This document shows positions 33,386-41,130 of a DNA stretch of 64,000 nucleotides, piece by piece. The position numbers were made by a program, and so were the translations under genes. This DNA is from Mesorhizobium erdmanii USDA 3471 (GTDB lineage: Bacteria; Pseudomonadota; Alphaproteobacteria; Rhizobiales; Rhizobiaceae). The stretch is from assembly GCF_000472705.1 (NCBI RefSeq), contig NZ_AXAE01000005.1, positions 476,176 through 540,175 on the forward strand, written 5' to 3'. Every line of letters starts with the position of its first letter. Position 1 is the stretch's first letter. The notes under the pieces were generated by a model. That model ran no database searches. It was not told where the DNA came from and saw only the letters and a list, made by a program, of their open reading frames with translations.

Positions 33386-34372
33386 TTAGCTGACTTCCTT
33401 TGCCTGTCGGCGCCGGTTGCGCCGCCAGTTGCTGATCTCCCACCTTTTGTGGAACCACATCCATTGGCCGGGATCCTCGCGCACCCAGCGCTCGACCACG
33501 TCGTTCAGCATCTGGGTGGTGGCGGGGACGTCGACGCTGCCATCGGCGGTGCGCGGCAAGACCAGCTTGTCCTCGATCTCGAGCCTAAAGCGGTTGCCCG
33601 GCAATCTGATGCAGCGCGCCGGATAGACGTCGCAGTCATAGTGGCGTGCAAGAGTGCCGAGCACGCGGTTGCTCTGGCAGGGGCGGCCGAAGAAGGTCGT
33701 ATCCACGCCGTTGGAGAATTTCTGGTCGACCAGGACGCCGATATTGCCGCCGTTTTCAAGGACGCCGGCAAGAGCGAACGAGGCGCCCGCCATCGATGGC
33801 AGCAGCGAACCCATGGTCGAGCGGCGCGTCGAGAGGATGTAATCGGCGAGGTAAGGGTTGTTGGGCGGGCGAAACAGCGCGGTGATGTTCATGCCGAAGG
33901 TTGCCGCCGCCACCGGCAGTAGCTCGAAATTGCCGAGGTGGCCGGTGAAGACGATGTGCGGCTGCTTTTCAGCGGCGATTTCGACGAAATGCTCTATCCC
34001 CTTGACCTCGACGCGGCCGGGCTTGGCTGCTGCGGGGTCATAGTCGAACAGGGCGTCGAGGAAGATGTATTCGGCGGCGAGGCGGGCCATGTTGCCCCAC
34101 ATATCGGAGGCGATGGCTTGGATTTCGTCCTCGCTCTTTTCCGGATAGGCCTTGCGCAGATTGTCGACGGCGACCTGGTGGCGGCCGACCCGGGGACCAA
34201 TGAGGCGCGCGACCCGATCGGCGAAATTCAGCGCGCTGTCGGCCGGCAGCAAGCGAAGCATCGACATGATGATCATCGCCGCGCGGGCAACCAGCCAGTA
34301 GTTCAGCTGGCGCAGCTGCCTGCCGTAGCGAAATTTGAGATCGCGGCGAAACTTCTTGAGCACCGAGGTCAA
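33386..34372 (-). CDS. lpxXL: Lipid A very-long-chain acyltransferase (LpxXL)
   Basis: A 328-residue protein of the LpxL/HtrB acyltransferase family. It has an N-terminal membrane anchor (about 25-45), the catalytic HLGNFE motif with the general-base His, and a downstream VLVDQKF segment. With its acpXL neighbour it fits the rhizobial enzyme that moves a C28-type fatty acid from AcpXL onto lipid A. The start lies four bases after the adh stop, the last gene of a minus-strand cluster. The stop codon TAA belongs to TAAAGCGCGTCGC, the core of the family A repeat. Confidence 0.88.
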   Translation of the reverse strand: MTSVLKKFRRDLKFRYGRQLRQLNYWLVARAAMIIMSMLRLLPADSALNFADRVARLIGPRVGRHQVAVDNLRKAYPEKSEDEIQAIASDMWGNMARLAAEYIFLDALFDYDPAAAKPGRVEVKGIEHFVEIAAEKQPHIVFTGHLGNFELLPVAAATFGMNITALFRPPNNPYLADYILSTRRSTMGSLLPSMAGASFALAGVLENGGNIGVLVDQKFSNGVDTTFFGRPCQSNRVLGTLARHYDCDVYPARCIRLPGNRFRLEIEDKLVLPRTADGSVDVPATTQMLNDVVERWVREDPGQWMWFHKRWEISNWRRNRRRQAKEVS

Positions 34373-34376
34373 AGCC

Positions 34377-35405
34377 TTAGGCGACGCGCAGGATGATCTT
34401 GCCGAAGACGTCGCGGCCTTCCATGCGTTTCAGCGCGGCACCGATGTCGTCGAAGCCGACTTCGGTGTCGATGACAGGTGCTACCTGTCCCGCCGCCATC
34501 TTCTGCATGGCATTCGCCATGTTCTCCATGCGGCAGCCGAAGGAGCCGAGCAGCTTCAGCTGCTGCTGGAAGAGCTGCATCAGGTTGATCTGCGTCGACA
34601 CGCCCGAGGTCGAGCCGCAGGTCACCAGCCGGCCGCCGCGCTTCAGGCACAGCATCGAGCCGGCGAAGGTGTCGGCGCCGACATGTTCGAAGACGACGTC
34701 GACGCCCTTCTTCTTGGTCAGCTTGCGCACGACGCCTTCGAAACGGTCGTCCCGGTAGTTGATGACATGGTCGGCGCCAAGCGCCTTGGCCTTGTCGATC
34801 TTGTCGTTGGAGCCGACCGTGGTGATGATGGTGCAGCCCATCCGCTTGGCCAACTGGATCGCCGCCGAGCCGATGCCGGAGCCGCCGGCATGGACGAGGA
34901 TGGTTTCGCCGGGCTGCAGCCTGGCATTGTCGAACAGCATGTGCTCGACGGTGCCGAAGGTGACAGGCGCCACCGCGGCGCCAATGTCGCTCACGCCGGG
35001 CGGGGCGGGGACCAGCAAGCGCGCCGGCAGGTTGATCTTTTCCTGCGCGAAGCCGTCGAGATGGAAGCCATGGACGCCGGAAACATGTTCGCAGAGATTG
35101 TCGCGGCCTTCGCGGCAGGCCCGGCAAAGGCCGCAGGTGCGGGCACCGTAGATCGACACCAATTGTCCAGGCTGCAGGCTGGAAACGCCGGGGCCGACCG
35201 CCTCGACCCCGCCGGAGGCCTCGGCGCCGACGACCAGCGGCAGCTTGCGCTTGGCGAAGGCCATGCCGCGCCAGCCCCAGACGTCGATGTGGTTCAGCGC
35301 CACCGCCTTGATGCGCAGCGTGACTTCGCCGAGTGCGGGTGGCGGCGGGGGCGGCAGGTCCACCGTTTCAAGACGGCGGTCCTCGATAAGTTGCAATGCG
35401 CGCAT
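34377..35405 (-). CDS. Zinc-type alcohol dehydrogenase/quinone reductase family (adh2XL)
   Basis: A 342-residue medium-chain dehydrogenase. The catalytic-zinc region includes GAEASGGVEAVG. The cysteines of the structural-zinc loop (CGLCRACREGRDNLC) are present, and the NAD(P) fold shows HAGGSGIGSAAI. In rhizobia this position of the acpXL cluster holds adh2XL, thought to act as the enoyl reductase in elongation of the very-long-chain fatty acid. It lies between fabF1 (gap filled by a repeat) and lpxXL (four-base gap). Confidence 0.85.
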   Translation of the reverse strand: MRALQLIEDRRLETVDLPPPPPPALGEVTLRIKAVALNHIDVWGWRGMAFAKRKLPLVVGAEASGGVEAVGPGVSSLQPGQLVSIYGARTCGLCRACREGRDNLCEHVSGVHGFHLDGFAQEKINLPARLLVPAPPGVSDIGAAVAPVTFGTVEHMLFDNARLQPGETILVHAGGSGIGSAAIQLAKRMGCTIITTVGSNDKIDKAKALGADHVINYRDDRFEGVVRKLTKKKGVDVVFEHVGADTFAGSMLCLKRGGRLVTCGSTSGVSTQINLMQLFQQQLKLLGSFGCRMENMANAMQKMAAGQVAPVIDTEVGFDDIGAALKRMEGRDVFGKIILRVA

Positions 35406-35423
35406 TGGGCCTGTCGGTTCTGT

Positions 35424-35504
35424 TCTAAAGCGCTTCGCGCTCTAGTTCTTGGTTTTATGCATGTCGCTATCGCAAAACCGAGGTCACTGTTGGGCGACAT
35501 GCAT
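35424..35504. repeat. Family A intergenic hairpin repeat, copy inside the lipid A cluster
   Basis: Starts with AAAGCGCTTCGCGCT, contains GCATGTCGC and the complementary GCGACATGC, and has CAAAACCGAGGTCACTGTTG in between. It interrupts the operon between fabF1 and adh, so it may set a step in expression. Confidence 0.75.
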
Positions 35505-35521
35505 TGGCTGAAAAAGGTCGC

Positions 35522-36799
35522 TTAGACCGGTTCCCGCGCCATGACAAGGCAAGTGTTCTGGCCGCCGAAACCGAAGGAGTTCGACAGAACGGTGCGAACC
35601 TGCGCATTGCGCTTCTTGTTCGGCACCACGTCGAGCACGATCGCCGGGTCGGGATTGTCGTAATTGATGGTCGGCGGAATGACGCCTTCGCGCATCGTCA
35701 TCAGCGAGAATGCCGCTTCGACGGCGCCCGCCGCCGATAGCGTGTGACCAATCATCGACTTGTTGGACGAGACCGGCATCGAGCCGATCCGCTCGCCAAA
35801 TACGGTCGACAGAGCCAGATGTTCCATCTTGTCGTTCTCGGGGGTCGAAGTGCCGTGGGCGTTGACATAGTCGATCTCTTCTTCACTCAGGCCGGCATCG
35901 GCGAGGGCGGCGCGAACCGCGGCGATGGCGGGCGAAGCGTCCGGCTTCGAGCGGGTGCGATGGAAGTCGTCGGCCTTCTCGCCGCAACCGCTGAGGACGC
36001 CGAGAATGGTCGCGCCGCGAGCCAATGCCGCCTCAAGCGATTCCAACACCAGCGCCCCGGATCCCTCGGCCAATACGAAGCCGTCGCGATCCCTGGAGAA
36101 AGGCTTCGATGCCTTTTCGGGAATGTCGTTGTGCGTGGAGAGTGCCGAAAGCAGTGAGAAGCGGATCAATGCCTCGGCGGTGGCAGAACCGTCCGCGCCG
36201 ATCGATAGCGCACGGTCGCATTCGCCGCGTCGGATCGCCTCGACACCGAGCTGGATCGCGGTGGCACCTGAAGCGCAAGCCGTCGACAGGGTGATCGGCA
36301 GACCGCGTGTGCCAAGACGGTCGGCAAGGCGGTCGGCGATCGAACCGAACTGGGTGGTCTCGAAGATATCCAGCTCTCTCAGGCTACGCGCCACCCGAAG
36401 CAGTCTTTCGGCGGCGGTGTCATCCTTGTCCTTGTCAGAATTGTAGAGCGAGAAGCGCTCGGCCCAGTCGAGTTCGACCGGCGGCGATGCGAGGAAAAGC
36501 GGTCCGCCGAAGTCGCTGGAATCAAGGCCGGCTTCGGTCACCGCTTCGAGGCCGGCAAGCTCGGCCAGCTCATAGGTAAGCGGGCTGGCACCTTTCGAAC
36601 TCGACGGCAGGAAATCGACCATGCCGGAGATGCGGGTGTTCAGTTGATCGATGGGAAAGCGGGTGATCGGGTGGATGCCCGACGTGCCGGAGGTCAACGC
36701 CGCCCAATTGTCGGTCTTGCCGACGCCAAGCGAGGTGACCACGCCGATGCCGGTGACGGCGACGATTGGCCTGCCCATGTGATCGTTCAGATTGGCCAT
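35522..36799 (-). CDS. Catalytic 3-oxoacyl-ACP synthase II (FabF1XL)
   Basis: A 425-residue ketosynthase with the full active site: nucleophile Cys175 in STACASGA, His in VNAHGTSTPEND and His in SNKSMIGHTLSAAG. It condenses malonyl-ACP with the growing acyl chain on AcpXL. It is the catalytic partner in a pair with the next gene upstream, which lacks the cysteine. Gap to that gene is 50 bases on the same strand. Confidence 0.9.
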   Translation of the reverse strand: MANLNDHMGRPIVAVTGIGVVTSLGVGKTDNWAALTSGTSGIHPITRFPIDQLNTRISGMVDFLPSSSKGASPLTYELAELAGLEAVTEAGLDSSDFGGPLFLASPPVELDWAERFSLYNSDKDKDDTAAERLLRVARSLRELDIFETTQFGSIADRLADRLGTRGLPITLSTACASGATAIQLGVEAIRRGECDRALSIGADGSATAEALIRFSLLSALSTHNDIPEKASKPFSRDRDGFVLAEGSGALVLESLEAALARGATILGVLSGCGEKADDFHRTRSKPDASPAIAAVRAALADAGLSEEEIDYVNAHGTSTPENDKMEHLALSTVFGERIGSMPVSSNKSMIGHTLSAAGAVEAAFSLMTMREGVIPPTINYDNPDPAIVLDVVPNKKRNAQVRTVLSNSFGFGGQNTCLVMAREPV

Positions 36800-36849
36800 C
36801 CGGGAGCCCTCGAGCGTTTATCGTTGCAGCATGGATCGCGAGCGCCGCG

Positions 36850-38040
36850 TTATGCGGCGTTGACCAGCGCCATGCCCTCGAATTGGTGATAGCCGATCGC
36901 CGTTGCAAGGACACTTGCGGGAATGCCTTCAAACGGCTTCTCGGCTGCGGCATCGAAAACAGGGTAAGCGGCCTTGCGTTCCACGGCGAGTGCCGCCAGC
37001 GCCACCGCGAAAGGAAACTGTGCTTCCTTCATGTGGCCGGTCAGCGTCGAGAAGCCGCGTGTGGCAATCGCCGGATTAGCATCGAGCACAGCCTTCTCGG
37101 CGGTGGTTGCGGCGTGCGCGCCCGAGGCGCCCGAAAGCGCCAGCAGCTTGCCGCCTGGCAGCGCCGCCTGGCTGAGCAGCGAGGCGATCTCGGTGTCGAG
37201 TTCCCCGCGCGATCGCCTGGCGCGGCCTGAGACGACCGGGCCGAGCTCGGCATAAATCTTGCGCCCGCGACTGATGGCGTGTTCGCGCTGCTCCAGCACC
37301 AGGAAGGCACCGCCGGAGCCAGTAACGACGCCGCCGCCCTCAGCGCCCTGTCTTTGCCACACAGGTTTCCAGGGGCCGCGATGCAAATAGCCGGCAAGCT
37401 CGTAACCGAGCAGCATGTCGGAATGTTCGGTCTGGAAGGCGCCGCCGACCAGGATGTGCGTCGACTGGCCGGAGCGGATGCGCGCGGCGGCCGTTTCGAC
37501 GGCGGCGACGCCGGCACCTTCCTCGCCCATGAAGGTGCGCGACGAGCCCGTCACCTTGTGGACGATGGAGATGTTGCCGGCGAGCAGATTGGAAAGCTGC
37601 GCCAAAAACAGGGTCGGCCGCAACTCGGTGGTCAGCTTCTCATTGAGCAGCACGTCGCGGTCGTTACGGCTCTCGGATGCGGCGAGAATGGCGGCATCGA
37701 CCGCCTCGTCGCGCTCGCCGCCGCCGGCGGCGACAACCATGTCCATGGTCGTGCAGAGCTCATCATTGCCCTTGATGCCGGCGTCGTCGAGCGCAAGCCC
37801 GGCTACATAGGTGCCGAGCCGCTGCCATGTTTCCATCTGCCGCTGGTCGCCGCGCTTGGCGATCTGCAGGTTCCAGTCGATTTCCGGCAGCGGATGGACG
37901 GTGTAGGGCGCAAAGCGCGCCGCTTCGAGCACCGGCTGCAGGCCCGGCTGCGCCAGTTTCTGCCAGTGGGCGTCAGGGCCTTCTCCCAGCGAGGAGACAA
38001 GGCCGATACCAGTGATGACGACGTCGCGGGGGCTGCTCAT
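36850..38040 (-). CDS. Cysteine-less ketosynthase partner (FabF2XL, chain-length-factor-like)
   Basis: A 396-residue protein with the thiolase/ketosynthase fold: MSSPRDVVITGIGLVSSLGEG at the N-terminus and GFSTLTGHMKEAQFP near the end. The active-site segment reads VTGSSRTFMGEEGAG (163-177), so Ser replaces the nucleophilic Cys. The first His motif is also lost (LSGASGAHAAT). Only the last His motif remains. This matches the ketosynthase-beta/chain-length factor pattern of type II polyketide systems. It is likely the non-catalytic half of a heterodimer with FabF1XL. It lies between acpXL (56 bases) and fabF1. Confidence 0.82.
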   Translation of the reverse strand: MSSPRDVVITGIGLVSSLGEGPDAHWQKLAQPGLQPVLEAARFAPYTVHPLPEIDWNLQIAKRGDQRQMETWQRLGTYVAGLALDDAGIKGNDELCTTMDMVVAAGGGERDEAVDAAILAASESRNDRDVLLNEKLTTELRPTLFLAQLSNLLAGNISIVHKVTGSSRTFMGEEGAGVAAVETAAARIRSGQSTHILVGGAFQTEHSDMLLGYELAGYLHRGPWKPVWQRQGAEGGGVVTGSGGAFLVLEQREHAISRGRKIYAELGPVVSGRARRSRGELDTEIASLLSQAALPGGKLLALSGASGAHAATTAEKAVLDANPAIATRGFSTLTGHMKEAQFPFAVALAALAVERKAAYPVFDAAAEKPFEGIPASVLATAIGYHQFEGMALVNAA

Positions 38041-38096
38041 GGGCGGCTTTGTGGGTCAGGCGGCAGAGCGCGTCAAGGTCGCGCGCTCAACTGACG

Positions 38097-38390
38097 TCAG
38101 GCGGTCTTGGCGGCGACCAGCGCGTCGATCTTGGCGCAGAGGTTCTTCATGACGAAGTAATCGTCGGTCGAAGCCTTGCCGTCATTGACTTCCTGGGTCC
38201 ACTTTTCCAGCGGCACCTTGATGCCGAATTCCTTGTCGATAGCGAAGACGATGTCGAGGAAATCGAGGCTGTCGATGCCGAGATCGTCGATCGTGTGGCT
38301 CTCGGGTGTAATCGTGTCGATGTCGATCTCGCTGGTGTCGGCAATGATCTTGGCGACTTTGTCGAACGTGGTGGAGTTCGTGGTAGACAA
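38097..38390 (-). CDS. acpXL: Acyl carrier protein AcpXL
   Basis: A 97-residue acidic carrier protein. Phosphopantetheine attaches to Ser41 in GIDSLDFLD. It is longer than the housekeeping AcpP and has the features of rhizobial AcpXL, which carries the C28-type hydroxy fatty acid for lipid A. The ATG at 38390 follows AAGG. First gene of the minus-strand cluster fabF2-fabF1-adh-lpxXL; the promoter must lie in 38391-38517. Confidence 0.92.
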   Translation of the reverse strand: MSTTNSTTFDKVAKIIADTSEIDIDTITPESHTIDDLGIDSLDFLDIVFAIDKEFGIKVPLEKWTQEVNDGKASTDDYFVMKNLCAKIDALVAAKTA

Positions 38391-38517
38391 GGGGCTTTTC
38401 CTTCTTTGCGGGCGGAATCTGTCCGCATCTTGTTTGGGCGCTGTCTAATCGGTTTTTCCCGGCAGGAAAAGGCCTGATAAGCCGGGCGCAGATGGGAAGC
38501 CGCCCCAAGAAACGCAA

Positions 38518-38548
38518 GAAGGGCCGCCGGTCAACCCGGCGGCCCTTC
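38518..38548 (-). terminator. Strong hairpin terminator after the slipin gene
   Basis: GAAGGGCCGCCGG and CCGGCGGCCCTTC form a perfect 13-bp stem with a 5-base loop. It sits between the slipin gene and the acpXL promoter region, isolating the two minus-strand units. The following bases on the minus strand are T-rich but interrupted. Confidence 0.75.
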
Positions 38549-38576
38549 CTATTACGTCACGTCAGGCTTTTTTCTC

Positions 38577-38627
38577 GATGCTCATCGTTGTCCCAAAACC
38601 GGAACCGCTTTTGGGCGACGTGCATCA
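38577..38627. repeat. Family A hairpin core, abutting the slipin gene end
   Basis: GATGCTCATCG, CCCAAAA, TTTTGGG and CGACGTGCATC give the nested right-hand hairpin of family A, with CCGGAACCGC at the top. The last three bases are the reverse complement of the slipin stop codon (38625-38627). Confidence 0.65.
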
Positions 38628-39767
38628 GCTGTCGCGGAGCTTGACCAGGTCGTTCAGCAGTCCGCCCGTTCCGTTGTGGACGGTCAGCCGCTCGACCTTG
38701 CCGGCGATGGTTTCCAGAGCCTCGAGCTCCTTCAACCGCAGCATCACCGGGTTCTCCGCCATTACCTTGGCCGTGTTGAGGAGCGAACGCGTGGCGTTCG
38801 TCTCCTCGCGGCGGCGGATGACGTTGGCCTCGGCCTGCTTTTCGGCCGACACCACCTGGTTGAGGATCTCGCGCATCTCGCCCGGCAGGATCACATCCTT
38901 GAGCGCGATATCGCTGACCTCGACACCGATCCCGGCCATGTCGGCACGGACCTTGGCCGCGGCTTCCTCATCGACCGTCACCTTCTTTTCAAGGATCTGG
39001 TCGAGCGTCAGTGCGCCCAGCGTCTTGCGGAAGGCGTACTGGAGGGCGCGGTAGAGGGCTTCGGAGAAGTCCTTCACAGCGCTCACCGCCTTGACCGGGT
39101 CGACGACCCGGTATTCGGCTGCGATGTTGACGCGGATCGTCACCCGATCCTTGGTCAGCACTTCCTGCCCGGCGACATCAAGCGACTGGCGCTTGAGGTC
39201 GACGACCTTCACCTGCACCATGCGTCCGACGTTCCAGAACGCATGCACGCCGGCGGCGAGCGTGCGCACCAGCACACCGTCGACGAACAGCAGTCCGGCC
39301 TGACCATCGACGACCGGGTGGACGGACATCAGTTCCGTCTTGCGGGCCTGGCCAAGCCGGCGCATGAGCGCCGGGTCGATGGCGAGATCGACCGACGTGT
39401 CGACCAGCGCCACCTTCCACGGACCGGCATGCGTCCACAGCACAAGCTTGCGGTCTGGGGCCAGCACGGCATGCAGATTGCCGTCACGCTCGATGACGGC
39501 GACATCCGTTCGTCCGGTGCGAACGACGGTGAAATGACGCGCGGCCACATCCGGGAGCTTGTCGAACAACGCCTTCTCGTATGCCGAAACGAATTCCGGG
39601 TTCTTCAGATCGTGCCGCGACACTTCCAAGCTTCCGCCCCGGTTGGCGAGCCAATGCTCGCCCGGCAGCAGGACAGCCTGGATCTCCCCCTTGTAGAGGG
39701 TGAGGGCACGTTCGTTTTCCTTTACGAGGACGCGCTCGCGTCCAAGAACCTGATCGAGAATAGTCAT
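38625..39767 (-). CDS. Slipin/SPFH (stomatin-like) domain protein
   Basis: A 380-residue protein with a central SPFH domain: VKVVDLKRQSLDVAGQEVLTKD through IALKDVILPGEMREILNQV, followed by the helical oligomerisation tail with the Arg-rich INQV/RRREE segment. The first 160 residues are an unusual extension without the membrane hairpin typical of stomatins, so it may attach to membranes peripherally. The ATG at 39767 has AGGAG seven bases upstream. The family organises membrane microdomains and partners with NfeD-type proteases; none is adjacent here. Confidence 0.82.
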   Translation of the reverse strand: MTILDQVLGRERVLVKENERALTLYKGEIQAVLLPGEHWLANRGGSLEVSRHDLKNPEFVSAYEKALFDKLPDVAARHFTVVRTGRTDVAVIERDGNLHAVLAPDRKLVLWTHAGPWKVALVDTSVDLAIDPALMRRLGQARKTELMSVHPVVDGQAGLLFVDGVLVRTLAAGVHAFWNVGRMVQVKVVDLKRQSLDVAGQEVLTKDRVTIRVNIAAEYRVVDPVKAVSAVKDFSEALYRALQYAFRKTLGALTLDQILEKKVTVDEEAAAKVRADMAGIGVEVSDIALKDVILPGEMREILNQVVSAEKQAEANVIRRREETNATRSLLNTAKVMAENPVMLRLKELEALETIAGKVERLTVHNGTGGLLNDLVKLRDS

Positions 39768-40131
39768 TGTCTTACTCCTGTCGGGCATGGCCCCATGCGA
39801 GGCGTCACGTCATGCGTCGATCTTCCCTTCGTTTCTCGTTTCCAATCGTCTTCTCGGTCCCAGCACGAATGATCCGGGGACCGGTGGCATCAAATCGCGG
39901 CGGGCCTTCGGGAGCGGATCGCGGCGCAGGGAAGCGGGCGCCGGAGGCCAAAGCCTCCCTTGCCGGCGACACTGCGCCTTGATCATCACCGCGTGCCTGG
40001 CCGCGAGCCGATGGCGTCAGACCTGTCGAGCCGGCCGTCGCCCGAGGGCTTGTGCCGTCCGTCAGGTCTTCTGCATTCCGGTCCCCGGACCGTTTTCAGA
40101 TAACACCGTGGCAGGGTGCTGGCTTATCAGG
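39768..40131. other. 364-base intergenic stretch without recognisable gene
   Basis: No reading frame with protein-like sequence is seen on either strand. It contains a small hairpin GGAGGC-CAAA-GCCTCC at 39943-39958 and a tight dyad CGGTCC-CC-GGACCG at 40079-40092 followed by TTTT. The first bases must carry the slipin promoter; the right side is the downstream region of the tRNA-like genes. Confidence 0.6.
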
Positions 40132-40204
40132 CCAATGGAGAAGGACTCGAACCTTCGACAGTCAGATTATGAGTCTGATGCTCTCCCAACTGAGCTATCC
40201 GTGG
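40132..40204 (-). tRNA. tRNA-like gene with CAT anticodon, defective acceptor stem
   Basis: On the minus strand the D arm (GCTC/GAGC), anticodon arm (TCAGA, loop CTCATAA, TCTGA), a 5-base variable region and T arm (GAAGG, TTCGAGT, CCTTC) are all well formed. The anticodon reads CAT (Met, or Ile if lysidine-modified). The acceptor stem, CCACGGA against TCCATTG, has two mismatches, at pairs 2-71 and 4-69. No CCA is encoded. Its first three bases are the CCA of the neighbouring tRNA-like gene. It may be a degenerate or imported tRNA. Confidence 0.55.
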
Positions 40205-40275
40205 TGCAGACGACGGGACTCGAACCCACAACCTCCGGATTATATCCGGCGCTCTCCCAGTTGAGCTACATCCGC
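40202..40275 (-). tRNA. tRNA-like gene with a five-base anticodon loop
   Basis: The acceptor stem (GCGGATG against CGTCTGC), D arm (GCTC/GAGC), T arm (GTGGG, TTCGAGT, CCCGT) and an encoded CCA end are all present on the minus strand. The anticodon stem CCGGA/TCCGG closes a loop of only five bases, TATAA (40240-40244), two short of normal. The whole gene is 74 bases with CCA instead of 76. An isotype cannot be assigned with confidence; a four-pair stem with a seven-base loop (ATATAAT) would give an ATA anticodon, which is very rare. Confidence 0.55.
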
Positions 40276-40482
40276 GATCCCAACCCCCGAAGCGGCGCCG
40301 TATACAGGGCGACAAAGCCGCCTGCACGGGCGGAGGCGAAAGCTCCAACCGTTGTGCTCGTTTCGGTTTTCGTGACCGGGAGCGCGGCTATAGAGCCTGC
40401 GACGGGTTGTCGCAAGCGGCATTGTCGCGGCGAATTTACGGCTTCTTTCAGCGGTGGCATTTCGGCAACAGTGCCAGGTTGG

Positions 40483-41031
40483 TCAGAAAGTGACGCGGCC
40501 GAGCACGCGCAGGCTGTCGCCTTGTGGCTCGACGACCACCGCCTCGCCCTCGCGCGGCGATACGCCGGTCAGCGCCACGATATCTTCCAGATGGGTAACC
40601 ATGACCAGATTGTCTGAGCCGGAATAGGCGCGGATTTCCTTCATGATGGCGGCGATTTGCGCTGCCTTCTGCGCATCGTCGCCCTTCAGGAGGTCGAGCG
40701 GTGCAAATAGCTCCGGCTCGGCCTCGAAGGCGATGCGCGCGGTGTCGAGGCAGCGGCAGTAGCGGCTGGACAGGACGCGTTCGATGGGGGCGGCGCGAGC
40801 GGCGAACAAGGCGCCGATCTTGCTCGCCTGCTGCTTGCCGCGCGCCGAGAGATTGATCTGGGTGGCACAGCTGTCGATATCGAAATTGGCCGGATCGGTG
40901 TTGCCGGTGACCATGGCATGGCGCAGCAGTACGACATGCCCGCCATCGCGCAGCAGCGCCCATCCGGCATCCGTGGCATGGGCCGCGGCGGGAACGACGA
41001 GCAGAAGCAAGGCCAGGGCAAATCGGATCAT
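40483..41031 (-). CDS. Exported histidine phosphatase family protein
   Basis: A 182-residue protein. A signal peptide (MIRFALALLLLVVPAAAHA) leads into a histidine phosphatase (SixA/phosphoglycerate mutase) fold. The catalytic His lies in LLRHAMV, an Arg in LSSRYCRCLDTA, and the second His in VMVTHLEDI. It would hydrolyse a phosphoester in the periplasm. The ATG at 41031 has AAGGA five bases upstream. It follows the caspase-like gene by about 100 bases on the same strand and may be co-transcribed. Confidence 0.8.
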   Translation of the reverse strand: MIRFALALLLLVVPAAAHATDAGWALLRDGGHVVLLRHAMVTGNTDPANFDIDSCATQINLSARGKQQASKIGALFAARAAPIERVLSSRYCRCLDTARIAFEAEPELFAPLDLLKGDDAQKAAQIAAIMKEIRAYSGSDNLVMVTHLEDIVALTGVSPREGEAVVVEPQGDSLRVLGRVTF

Positions 41032-41130
41032 CGCAGTCCTTCCGGGAGCCCGACATCGGGTTCCGGTCATTCGCATATAGGGATCGGAACGCCGGCACAA
41101 AGACAAGCGGGCGTTGCGGAAGTCCCAGCC

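Noticed and set aside
36850..38040. FabF2XL as a broken (pseudo) gene because it lacks the catalytic cysteine
   Set aside because: The frame is intact, its codon use is normal and its place in the cluster is conserved in rhizobia. A non-catalytic partner role explains the loss better.
40127..40348. Small minus-strand frames with peptides such as QLGEHQTHNL over the tRNA-like region
   Set aside because: These are translations of tRNA sequence, a well-known annotation artefact. The arms of the tRNA-like genes explain the sequence.
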